This document shows, piece by piece, positions 32,079 to 44,300 of a stretch of 64,000 nucleotides of DNA. The stretch is from positions 2,951,771 through 3,015,770 of the forward strand of contig NC_058165.1 of assembly GCF_020080835.1 (NCBI RefSeq), written 5' to 3'. A program made the translations under genes and the position numbers. Source of the stretch: Cotesia glomerata. Its lineage: Eukaryota > Arthropoda > Insecta > Hymenoptera > Braconidae. The notes under the pieces were generated by a model. That model ran no database searches. It was not told the origin of the DNA and saw nothing but the letters and a program-made list of their open reading frames with translations. Every line of letters starts with the position of its first letter. Position 1 is the stretch's first letter.

Positions 32079-32928
32079 TAAGGTAAAAGACCCAATACCG
32101 GAATGATTTGACAATTATTATTTTATATTTTATCTCGTACTCAATCAAATTAAACAAACTTTTCTTTATTAGAAACCTCAATCTTTTTTTTACATAATAA
32201 AATATGAATGAAACTTTAAATTATATTGGAAATATTAAAAAAAAATGTTAATGATGTCAATAGTCTTAGATTTCTGACTTATCAAGGTCTCTTAATGGTT
32301 TTGCTAAGAAATCACTCGATGATCTTAAGCTCATAGAAACCTAATGGAAATACTTTTCACTAAAATTTTTTTTTTATGTATTAAGGGGTTATACGCAGTT
32401 GCAAAGCTAAAAAAACAACATTTTTTTATGAATTTTTTTCTAGACACAGTTTTTAACTATCAATTACAAGTGATGGTTATTTAAATAGAGCCTACTTTCA
32501 AGAATACAATAGCGCGTCAATCATGTAAAAATATAAATGTGCACCGCTCCTGTAGAAGATGTTCTGAACGACCTCTAAAAAAAAGGCGCTTGGCGGTGAT
32601 CTCCATTTCAGTGGTTTGGATTATCTGAAATTAAAAAATATGGTGAATTCTTTTACAGGATAGATTAATGCAGGTATTGGACGAAGAAATAAGAAAAATT
32701 TTGATTTTTGACAAAATGGCGTCTATTTGTAAAAAATTTTTCGTTTTTGTTGAAAAACAATTTTCCAAATTGTTAAAAAAAAAATAGCAATAATTTTTTT
32801 GAATCTTATTCCTTCGTCCAATACCTGCATTAATCTATCCTGTAAAAGAATTCACCATATTTTTTGATTTCAGATAATCCAAACCACCGAAATGGAGATC
32901 ACCGCCAAGCGCCTTTTTTAACTTCCCG

Positions 32929-33088
32929 CTAAGAAAATCGAAGATTTTCAAAAATCGGGAAGTTATTGTTTTCACCCCGTTTTACAAAAATCGAGTTTTC
33001 ATCAGATCTCGACGTTTGAAGATCACAGGAAGCTTCCCTGACTATCCCCGTGAGGTTGTCACGGTGTCTGTATGTATGTATGTATGTA

Positions 33089-33184
<96 letters not shown>

Positions 33185-33877
33185 TATGTGAACCGCTTAT
33201 AACTTTTGAACGGCTTGACCGATTTCATCGTGGTTGGTGCCATTCGAAAGGGCTTGACCAAACTTAGATTTGGAAAACTATTTGGACCGATTCAGATCAA
33301 TAGATTTTGAGAAATCTTCAAAAAACTGAAAAAAAAATTTTTTTCAAATGTGGTTTTTTTGGAATAACTTTTAAACGGCTTTATGGTTCAATTCCAAGAA
33401 CTAATCAGCTCTTAACCCCAAAAAACCACGTCGATCGCCACCAGTCCGGTCAAAATCGGTTGATTCGTTCGAGAGATATCGTGAACGAAAGAAAACCGAA
33501 AAAAGTGTTTTTTCGAAATAACTCCGAAATTCCTAGCGCGATCAATTCAAAATTTAAGATTCTTTGTGAGGCTTGAAAAACTGCGTCGAATGCTGCCAAC
33601 CGCGTGAAAATCGGTTTATTCATTCAAAAGTTATTGCGGTTTAAAAATTCAAAAAATAGTGTCTTATCAAATCTCTATCAGGCTTTTGAGCTCGAAGAGC
33701 TCAAAAGCATAGGAAAGCAATCTCTTTGAGCTCGGAGAGCTCAAAATAACCCATAAATTGTATTTTTAAGCTCGAAGAGCTCAAAAACATCATTGGTGCA
33801 ATTTTAAGCGCCTAAGTATGGAATTAGCGGGAAGTTGCAGGGATGGCCTTCAGGGTCAACCGTTTTCCTAATTTTTT
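32929..33877 (+). mobile_element. R2 element copy 3 (949 bp) with expanded microsatellite
   Basis: Same order of parts as copy 1: terminal hairpin AACTTCCCGC/GCGGGAAGTT-type, (TGTA)n then (TG)n at 33069-33180, internal ACCGATTT blocks, three or four TTGAGCTCGAAGAGCTCAAA palindromes at 33684-33790, subterminal TTAGCGGGAAGTT and an end TTTTCCTAA. It is inserted in a T tract of the palindrome. The His- and Cys/Val-rich ORFs on both strands are only the (TG)n tract. Confidence 0.8.
33069..33180. repeat. (TGTA)n(TG)n microsatellite in R2
   Basis: About six TATG units followed by more than 40 TG units. The other R2 copies have the same tract but much shorter (about 26 bp). Confidence 0.97.
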
Positions 33878-34933
33878 TAGAGGTCGTTCAGAACATCTTC
33901 TACAGGAGCGGTGCACATTTATATTTTTACATAATTGACGCGCTATTGTATTCTTGAAAGTAGGCTCTATTTAAATAACCATCATTTGTAATTGATAATT
34001 AAAAACTGTGCCTAGAAAAAATTCATAAAAAAATGTTGTTTTTTTAGCTTTGCAACTGCGTATAACCCCTTAATACAAATACTAAGAATTCGATGCAATT
34101 AATTGATAATACAAAATAGACCCTATTGTTATTTAAAATTTACTGTTCGTCTATTGGTACACCCGAAATGAGCTAATACCCAGTATCGGAACAGTCAGCA
34201 ATATTGATATTATTTATTGACATTTACGATATATACTGTGTTGATTGCTTACATCAAGCACAACAACAAAAGTTTTTGTGAAATAACATTTAATACAGAA
34301 AGTAATTTTATTATAAAAATTGTTTCAAATATTCGTAAATTTTAACTTGAAGAATAAAAGCAAATTTCTGTTTTGAAATTTTCTTCTTTACATAAGTGTC
34401 ATCAAGTATAATCTTGAATCGTTTATTTTTTTTTTTTTTTTTGATTTTTAGTAAAAATTTATTTGATTTTTTAATATTAAATAATTATTGTTAGTTTCAC
34501 TATGCATACATGTCATTTGAGTTCTGAATTAACTGCTTAATTTTTTATAGGTAGTAGTAGGATGCCGAAAGTTAAGTCGAAGATAACATTTTATAAATTA
34601 GTTTTATAAATTCAGAAAAATTCACATAAAGTATTATGATTTGTTTATTAATTATTTAATTAATCCAGGTTACGAAAAGCGGACTCTTTAGATTAAAAAA
34701 ATTAGTTTTATTTATCGTTCCGATACTGGGTCTTTTAGACTTTTTCAAAAAACATGTTTTTTTTTAATATTAAATTCGACAAAATTGATAAATTTAATTA
34801 TTTTCGTGTAACTACATGTTTATTCTATATGATTGGATAAAATATTATTACTAATGAACCGTTTGAATATTTTCTAAGTAATAAAAACCAGTCATGTACC
34901 CTTCGTCGTTCCGGTACTGGGTCTTTTACCTTA

Positions 34934-35564
34934 TGTTATTTAAAAAGCGCACTTGCTCAATGAATATTTTTGTTTATATTACATAATGTTTTAATTCTTT
35001 AAAAAAAATCACTTTTAAAATACTGTTATTTCTTTATCAGTTGATACATTGTAATATCTAATCAATTGAAGATCTAAACGATACTTCTATAGTAATATAA
35101 AATTAGAATTACTATCTATGATATCATTCAAAAGATAAATGAAATTATAATTACATAATAAAATTCGTTAATCTAATCAAGTAATGTTTAAATTATATAA
35201 AAATATTTTAAATCTCCACGGAAAAAATATTTGAAAAATTTATGTGTTTTATAAATATATATGTATAAATAAATATATATGTTTTATAAATATATTTTTT
35301 CAACGGGAATATTTATTTTTGGTTCATGAATTTTTTTTTTTTTTTTTTTTTTTCGTACATGGAATTTAATGAAGTAAATTAAGTAACTTATTTAAATTTA
35401 AGTACTTATTTTTTCACGATGGAACCAGTTCAAAGAACCAAATTTTTCTCTCAGTGTAGTGAGATTTCATTAAAAAATAAGTTTATGAGTTTAAAAATTT
35501 GCAATTATAAATTTTTAAAATTTTTAAACTAGAAATTCCCTTATTATTTTTTTTTTAATAATCA
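34934..35564. other. Unique AT-rich intergenic spacer
   Basis: No gene, arm or tRNA-like sequence. Contains a 28-bp poly-T run near 35330-35354 and short ATAAATATATATG repeats at 35250-35300. Confidence 0.45.
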
Positions 35565-36353
35565 AAAGGCTCATCGAGACTTTTCAATTGAGTACCCACA
35601 CGAATTTTGATATATTTTTCATTATACATATGTATAATATATATAAATATATTAAAAAATTGATGTGGGTACTAAAATTAAAGGTCCTGATGAGGGAAAC
35701 ATCGAAATGAGTTGATATCTCTAAGAAAGTCAATAATTAAGAAATTGCATTGTATTTTGTCAACTGACGATATTTTTAACGATACAAGCTCATCCTGATG
35801 TTACTCTCATCGAGATCTTTCATTTGAGTACCCACATGAATTTTTTACATATTTTACATATTTGATATATATAATATTTATGGAATATATAATATATATG
35901 AAAAATTGATGTGGGTACTCAAATGAAAAGTCTCGATGAGTGTAACATCGGAATGAGCTTATATCTTTAAAAATGTCAATAATTAAGAAATTACATTGTA
36001 TCTTGTCATCTAATGATATTTAATATCTATATATCTAATGATCTAATGATATTTTAAAGAATCTAAACTCATCTCGATGTTACACTCATCGAGACCTTTC
36101 ATTTGAGTACCCCCATGAATTTTTCATATATTTATATATATTATATATATGTATATATGAAAAATATATAAAAATGCATGTGGGTACTCAAATGAAAGCT
36201 CTTGATGAGTGTAACATCGGAATGAGCTTATATCTTCATAAATGTCAATAATTAAGAAATTACATTGTATTTTGTCATCTAATGATATGTTGAAAGATCT
36301 AAACTCATCTCGATGTTACAGTCATCGAGACCTTTCATTTATGTACCCACATC

Positions 36354-36451
<98 letters not shown>

Positions 36452-37435
36452 GAAAAATATATAAAAATGCATGTGGGTACTCAAATAAGAGGTCTTGATG
36501 AGTGTAACATCGGGATGAGCTTATACCTTTAAAATTGTCAATAATTAAGAAATGACCTTGTATTTTGTCAACTAATGATATTTTTAAAGATATAAGCTCA
36601 TTCCGATGTTACACTCATCGAGACCTTTCATTTGAGTACCCACATCAATTTTTCATATATTTGATATATTTATATATTTCATAAATACCATATATATCAA
36701 ATATATAAAAAAATACTATCTGGGTACTCAAATGAAAGGTCTCGATGAGTGTAACATCGAAATGATTTTATATCATAAAAAATGTCTCTAATTAAAAAAT
36801 TACATTGTATCTTGTCAACTACTGATATTTTAAAAGATATAAGCTCGCTCTAACATTATACTCATCGAGACCTTTAATTTGAGTACCCACATCAATTTTT
36901 CATATATTTTATATATTTATATATTTATATATATTATATGCATGAATATGTGAAAAATATATCAAAAATGCAAGTGGGTACTTTAATGAAAGGTCTCGAT
37001 GATTGTAACATCAGAATGAGCTTATATCTTCATAAATGTCAATAATTAATAAATTACATTGTATTTTATAATCTAATGATATGTTGAAAGATCTAAACTC
37101 ATCTCGATGTTACACTCATCGAGACCTTTCATTTGAGTACCCATATCAATTTTTTTGTATATTTCTCATATTTGATACATATGATATTTATGGAATATAT
37201 AAAATATATAAAAAATTGATGTGGGTACTCAAATGAAAGGTCTCGATGAATAGAACATCGGAATGAGCTTATATCTTTGAAAATTTCTATAATAAAGAAA
37301 TTACATTGTATTTTGTCAACTGATCGTATTTTTAACAATGCAAGCTCATCCTGATGTTACACTCATTGAGACCTTTCATTTTAGTACCCACATAAATTTT
37401 TTATATATTTTATATATTTCTTTAATATCATATAC
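35565..37435. repeat. Hairpin-satellite array D (about eight units), downstream of SLC5
   Basis: Left arms near 35570, 35790, 36065, 36310, 36600, 36845, 37100 and 37350. Cores vary from about 45 bp to an 86-bp (TA)n run at 36358-36444. Some units carry the GATGTGGGTACTC right arm and others ATGCATGTGGGTACTC, so two subfamilies alternate. Confidence 0.92.
36358..36444. repeat. (TA)n core of a satellite hairpin
   Basis: About 43 uninterrupted TA dinucleotides between inverted arms. The Tyr-Ile repeat ORF over it is an artefact. Confidence 0.97.
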
Positions 37436-37718
37436 ATATAAATTTCTTTAATTTCCAAATTAGAAATTCTTCTATTTTTTTTCATAATAATTTGTCATAA
37501 AAATCCAAAAAATTGTTAGATATCAACTTCAGTTTTATATTATTTCTAAATTATGTAAAATTTACTAATTATTGTCATTAATAATCAGTATTGTCATATT
37601 TTCTCTGTACTTATACTTCTTATTTCAGAACTTAAAATTAACGCGACTTTTTTAAATTAGAAACTAATGCTTATTTCCAAAAATAAAAAATTTGAGCACC
37701 CTAAAAATTAAAATAACA

Positions 37719-38960
37719 TTAAGTACATAATGATTCTTGAGTTTTGGCATCAGCCACATCATCTCTTACTTGGTACTTTTTTAAATTAACTTCACGTGAC
37801 TCTTCTCCGCAATTATTTCTCTGTCTACTGCGAATGCGCCGTGCAATGCATGGAAAAAATAAATCAGGATCAAGATTTTTCTTGACCTGGTCCAGTCCCA
37901 AAGATTGCAACACATTGCTGGTGATCCAACCGACTACGATGGTCATAACGACACCTATTGGCGCGTACCATAAGTAAGAAATGCGGTAGAGATAAAAGAA
38001 TTCTTTTTTTGGATTAAAATTATTTTGAAAATTCAACGTTCCATTGAATTTTGCGAGTAAATCACTATCACAGCCTTCAATAGACATCGGCAAAGCCTGG
38101 GGGAATGGTCTTGGGCCTCCGAATGAAATCCATATCAAAAATATCAACGATAATGTTGTTCCAAAAATAGCGCCGCGCTGAGTTGATGACTCGAATAACA
38201 TCCCAAGGGTGAACAAACCTACTAAAGGACCTCCAACTACTCCAAAAATCGTCAAGCTCATCTGCAATAATTGAAAAATGTCATTTTAAACTGCACTGAG
38301 AGAACAAATTTATTTTTGAAGAAATGAGAAATGTTGTGAGAAAATTGAATTTAATAATTAAAAAATGATTTCATTGTATTTTCTTAATTATTGATATTTT
38401 TGAAGATATAAGCTCATCTTGATGTTAGACTCATCGAGACCTTTCATTTGAGTACCCACATCAATTTGTTATATATTTTATATACATGTGATATTTATAA
38501 AATATATAAATTTATGAAAATTCTTGTAGGTACTCAAATGAAAGGTCTTGAAGAATGTAACATCGAGATGAGTTTATATCTTTGGAACTATCAATAGTTA
38601 AGAAAATAAAATGTCATTTCTTAATTATGAAAATTTTTAAAGATATAAGGTCATTGCGATGTTACACTCGTCGTGATCTTTCATTTGAGTACCCACAAGC
38701 ATTTTGATATATTTTTCATATATACATATATACATATATATAAAATATAAAATATATGAAAAATTGATGTAGGTATTCAAATTGAAGGTCTCGATGAGTG
38801 TAACTTCAAGATGAGCTTATATCTTAAGAAATATCAATAGTTAAGAAAATACAATGTAATTATTTAATTATTGACATTTTTAAAGATGTAAGCTCATCTC
38901 GGTAATATACTCATCGAGACCTTTCATTTGAGTACCCACATGCATTTTGATATATTTTTC

Positions 38961-39052
<92 letters not shown>

Positions 39053-39100
39053 AAAATATATATATAATATAAAATATATAAAATAAAGATATATATATAC

Positions 39101-39161
<61 letters not shown>

Positions 39162-40762
39162 TATATGAAAAATTGATGTAGGTATTCAAATTGAAGGTCT
39201 CGATGAGTGTCACTTCAAGATGAGCTTATATCTTAAGAAATATCAATAGTTAAGAAAATACAATGTAATTACTTAATTATTGACATTTTTAAAGATGTAA
39301 GCTCATCTCGGTAATATACTCATCGAGACCTTTCATTTGAGTACCCACATACATTTTTCATACATTTGATATATTTAACAAATATCATATATATAAAATA
39401 TATGAAAAATTGATGTGGGTACTCAAATGAAAGGTCTTGATAAGTGTATTACCGAGATGAGCTTATATCTTTAAAAATGTCAATAATTAATTAAATAGAA
39501 TTTCATTTCTTAATTATTAACATTTTTAAAGATATAAGGTCATTCCGATGTTACACTCGTTAAGACCTTTCATTAAAGTACCCACATGCATTTTTTATAT
39601 ATTTTATATATTTTATATATTTGATATATATGATATTTATGAAATATACAAAATATATGAAAAATTGATGTGGGTACTTAAATGAAAGGTCTCGGTGAGT
39701 GTAACATCAAGATGAGCTTGTATCTTAAAAAATATCAATATTTAAGAAAATACAATGTAATTACTTAATTATTGACTTTTTTAAAGATGTAAGTTCATCT
39801 CGGTAATATTCCACAAATATCATATATATAAAATATATGAAAAACTGATGTGGGTACTCAAATGAAAGGTCTCGATATTGCCGAGATGAGCTTATATCTT
39901 CAAAAATGTCAATAAAAGTTTCCCAGATTTTGAAAAAAAAAGAATTTTGCCCTTTTTTTCAAAATAAATTTTTTTTTTTAGGGTATAAAAAATTGAGTAA
40001 TTCTAAAAAAGTAATGGATAAATGTAATTCTACCTGAAGAATACTGTTCAAATATTGAGCGAGAATCGCCAAAAGTATGCAGAAAATTCCCAAGATGAAA
40101 GCTAAAACTTTGCTACATATCAGTGATTTTTTTGGAGAAAATTCCTTCCCAGTGCAAATAAAATACAGCGGCTTTATGTAATCTTCTAAGCTAATTGCCG
40201 CAAGAGCGTTCAAGGCCGCAGATATAGTGCTTAATCCAGCGCTAAAAATACCTGCGATATAAGAGTGCTATTATTAGAATTTGATAAGAAAAAAATAATA
40301 TATAGTGTTTTTAGCTCAATTAAGATTAAGATTGACAAACCTGCGACAAATAATCCAGGTAAACCGGGAAGCGATGATGTCATGTCCATGATGTACAGTG
40401 GCATCAACATATCGTTTTTTTTTATTGTTGTAATTGTTACTGGGTCGCAATTGAAGTATTTACTATAAATTGCTAGGCCACTGAAACATGTCATTACTGA
40501 AAGTAATGTTAAGATTGGCCAACTTAACCATAGTGCCTTTTGAGCTGATTTTAAACTCCTGTGAACAATTAAATAATTATTTATTACATGGATACATTCA
40601 AAATAATCCGGCTTATTAATACTAATTATTTTTTCCCAAATCTAGAAAATTTTTATTGACATTTTTTTAAGAAATAAGCTCATTTCGATGTTATGCTCAT
40701 CGGGACCTTTCATTTGAGTACCCACATGATTTTTTTACATATTTTGTATATTTCTCAAATAT

Positions 40763-40831
<69 letters not shown>

Positions 40832-41292
40832 AATTGATGTGGGTACTCAAATGAAAGGTCTCGATGAGTATAACATCAAGATGAGTTTAGATCTTTGAAA
40901 ATATCATTAGTTGACGAGATACAATATCATTTCTAAATTATTTACATTTTTAAATATATAAGCTTATTCTGATGTTACACTCATCGAGACCTTTTATTTA
41001 AGTACCCACATGACATTTTTTATATATTTTATATATATGGTATTTGTGAAATACATAAATATATAAAATATATGAAAAATTCATGTGGGTACTCAAATGA
41101 AAGCTCTTGATAAGTGTTAAATCAGGATGAGCTTACATCTTCAAAAATATGAATGATTAAGAAATGACCTAGTATTTTATCAACTACTGACATTTTTGAA
41201 GATATAAGCTCATTTTGATCTCACCTTCATCGAGACCTTTCATTTGAGTACCCACATGATTTTTTTACATATTTTATATATTTCTCAAATAT

Positions 41293-41350
<58 letters not shown>

Positions 41351-44300
41351 ATATATAAAATATATGAAAAATTGATGTGGGTACTCAAATGAAAGGTCTC
41401 GATGAGTATAACATCAAGATGAGTTTAGATCTTTGAAAATATAATTAGTTGACAAGAAAAAATGTAATTTCATTATTACTAATATTCTTTAAGATATAAG
41501 CTCATTTCGCTGTTACTCTCATCGAGACCTTTCATTTGAGTACCTACATGCATTTTTTATATATTTCATATATTTAATATATAGGATATTTACGAAATAT
41601 ATAAAATATATGAAAAATACATGTGGGTACTCAAACAAAAGGTCTTGAAGAGTGTAATAACGAGATGAGCTTATATCTTTAAAAATATCTTTAGTTGACA
41701 AAATAAAATGTAATTTCATAATTACTGACATTTTTTAAGATATAAGCTCATTTTGATCTTACTTTCATCGAGACCTTTTATTTGAGTACCCGCATGCATT
41801 TTTTATATATTTTATATATTTAATATATGTGATATTTATAAAATATATGAAATATATGAAAAATAGATGTGGGTACTCAAATAAAAGGTCTTGAAGAGTG
41901 TAATATCAAGATGGGCTTATATCCTTGAAAATACCATTACTTGACAAGAAAAAATGTAATTTCATCATTACTAATATTCTTTAAGATATAAGCTCATTTT
42001 GATCTTACTTTTATCGAGACCTTTCATTTGAATACCCACATGCATTTTTATATATTTCATATATTTAATATATATGATATTTACAAAATATATAAAATAT
42101 ATGAAAAATACATGTGGGTACTCAAACGAAAGGTCTTGAAGCGTGTAACATCGAGATGAGCTTATCTCTTTGAAAATCTCATTAGTTGACAAGATACAAT
42201 ATTTTTTCTCAATTATTGACTACTATACAATTATCATATCTACTTACTTAACAGTCAGCATTCGTTGTACTTGAATTTGATTGATTCCATAGAGTGACAA
42301 AAAAGTACACATTCCACCAATTATAAGACCCCAGCAAGTATGTCGCTCAGTTGGATCCAATGAAAAGCTGTGATTCCGTAAAAACGTACAATATAGCGTA
42401 AAAAAAATCAAACTATAAAAAATTGATTACAAACTTGTTAAAGTTCAATCGGCCACCCTCTCTCGCAATTTCCCAAATTTTATCAAGCCCACCAACTGAA
42501 GAAGCTGCAGTGGCTATGATAATTATCAACGAAGCGAACATTAAAAAAGCCTGGAAGATGTCAGTAATCAAAACAGCTTTTATCCCTCCGATGCTTGAAT
42601 AAAAAGCGCAGGCCAAACCAACTGATAGAATACTAGTGAGTTTTTCCATTCCAGTTGTGGTTTTAAATGCTAATGCTGGAGCGTAAAGCACTATTCCAGA
42701 GTACAGCAACATTTGCAACCATACTATGGAGCTTGCTAATATTCTTGCTGATACGCCGAATCTTTTTTCTAAATACTGAAAAATTATTCATTTATTTATT
42801 TTTTATTTTTTATTTTATTTATTATTAATTTTATTTTTTTATTTTTAGTTTTTATTAATTTTATTTTTTTATTTTTTTTTATTTTTAGTTTTTATTAATT
42901 TTTTATTTATTTATTTTATTTATTAATTTTTTATTTATTTATTTTATTTATTAATTATTTTTTTTATTAATTTTTTATTTATTTATTTATTTTTGTTTTA
43001 TTTATTTTATTTATTTATTATTTTTTTTATTAATTTTTTATTTTTTTTTATTAATTTATTAATTGATATTTTATTTTTATATTTAATTAAATACCTCATA
43101 AGTACTTGTAGCTTGTAATTTATAAAAAACTGGTAAGTATCCGTAGCAGACTATTGGTGTTCCAATTAAATAGGAAAAATTAATTACGACAAATATCGCG
43201 CCGTAAGTATAATTTTCAGCTGAGACGCCTAGTAATGTTATTGCTGACATAAATGATACCATCAAGCAAATACTGATAGATATTGGGCCCATAGATTTAT
43301 TTGCTGAAAAATATTCCTGTAGACAGAGAAGAAAAATTATTTTTATGATGAAAATGATTTAATTTAGAGTTAATATATATGATTAAGAAAATTATAAAGG
43401 ACTTGTACGTTGGATATAATGATAAAGTATTATAAAGAGGCTAAAAAAATTTTTTTTGAAAAAAAAAAAAAGTCAATTTATTATAAGTATTTAGGCTGCA
43501 TTTGAAAATGATCTATCTCTACATACATACACTGATAAAAGGATTTGTTTTTAATTAAAAATATTTGTTAATATTTAACAAATCATTTAGTAGAGACCAC
43601 TTTTTAGTATTAAACAAATATTTCTTAGTATTTAAAATAATTTTTTTGTATTTAATAAATCTGATATTCATTTATTAAATTTTAATAAATCTTTCTAAAT
43701 ACTAAACAATATTTATGAAGGACCAAAAAGTGGTCTCAAATAAATGCTTTGTTAAATATTAACAAATATTTTTAACTATAAACAAATTCTTTTATCAGTG
43801 TTATTAAGAAATTACCTTATATCTTGTGAACTATTGACATTTTTAAAGATATAAGCTCATCCCGATATTACACTCATCGAGAGCTTTCATTTGAGTACCT
43901 ACATCAATTTTTCATATATTTTATATATTTATATATTTCACAAATACCATATATATAAAATATATCAAAAATGCCATGTAGGTATTTGAATGGAAGGTCT
44001 CGATGAGTGTAACATCAAAATGACTTTATATCTTGAAAAATGACAATAATTAAGAAATGACAGTGTACTTTGTTATCTAATGGCATTTTTAAAGATATAA
44101 GCTCACCTTGGCATTACACTCATCGAGACCTTTCATTTAAGTACCCACATCAATTTTTCATATATTTCATATATTTATATATTTCACAAATACTATAGAT
44201 ATAAAATATATAAAAAAAGGCATGTGGGTACTTAAATGAAAGGTCTCGATGAGTGTAACATCGAAATGAGTTTATAACTTTAAAAATATCAATAATTAAA

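Larger units (their letters stand above)
32385..34069. mobile_element. TTAA-flanked palindromic element with R2 inserted in its right arm
   Basis: Bounded by TTAA (32381-32384, 34070-34073). The left arm starts GGGGTTATACGCAGTTGCAA (32385) and runs about 350 bp. The right arm is its reverse complement in two pieces, about 32785-32928 and 33878-34069, separated by R2. Without R2 it is a ~735-bp near-perfect palindrome with a centre of about 50 bp. TTAA suggests mobilisation by a piggyBac-type transposase. Confidence 0.85.
32081..34931. mobile_element. Outer inverted-repeat element AGGTAAAAGACCC, TA-flanked, hosting two nested elements
   Basis: The left end AGGTAAAAGACCCAATACCG (32081) and the right end (to 34931, reverse complement AGGTAAAAGACCCAGTACCG) are inverted, with TA at 32079-32080 and 34932-34933. 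The motif CCGATACTGGGTCTTTTA recurs at 34721-34740 and a related CCCAGTATCGGAAC at 34180. Excluding the TTAA element (32385-34069), about 1.17 kb remains. No transposase ORF. Confidence 0.75.

Noticed and set aside
32929..33267. His-rich and Cys/Val-rich ORFs on opposite strands
   Set aside because: Both are translations of the (TG)n microsatellite within R2.
36242..36532. Tyr-Ile repeat protein
   Set aside because: Product of a (TA)n hairpin core; the same applies to 38959-39213.
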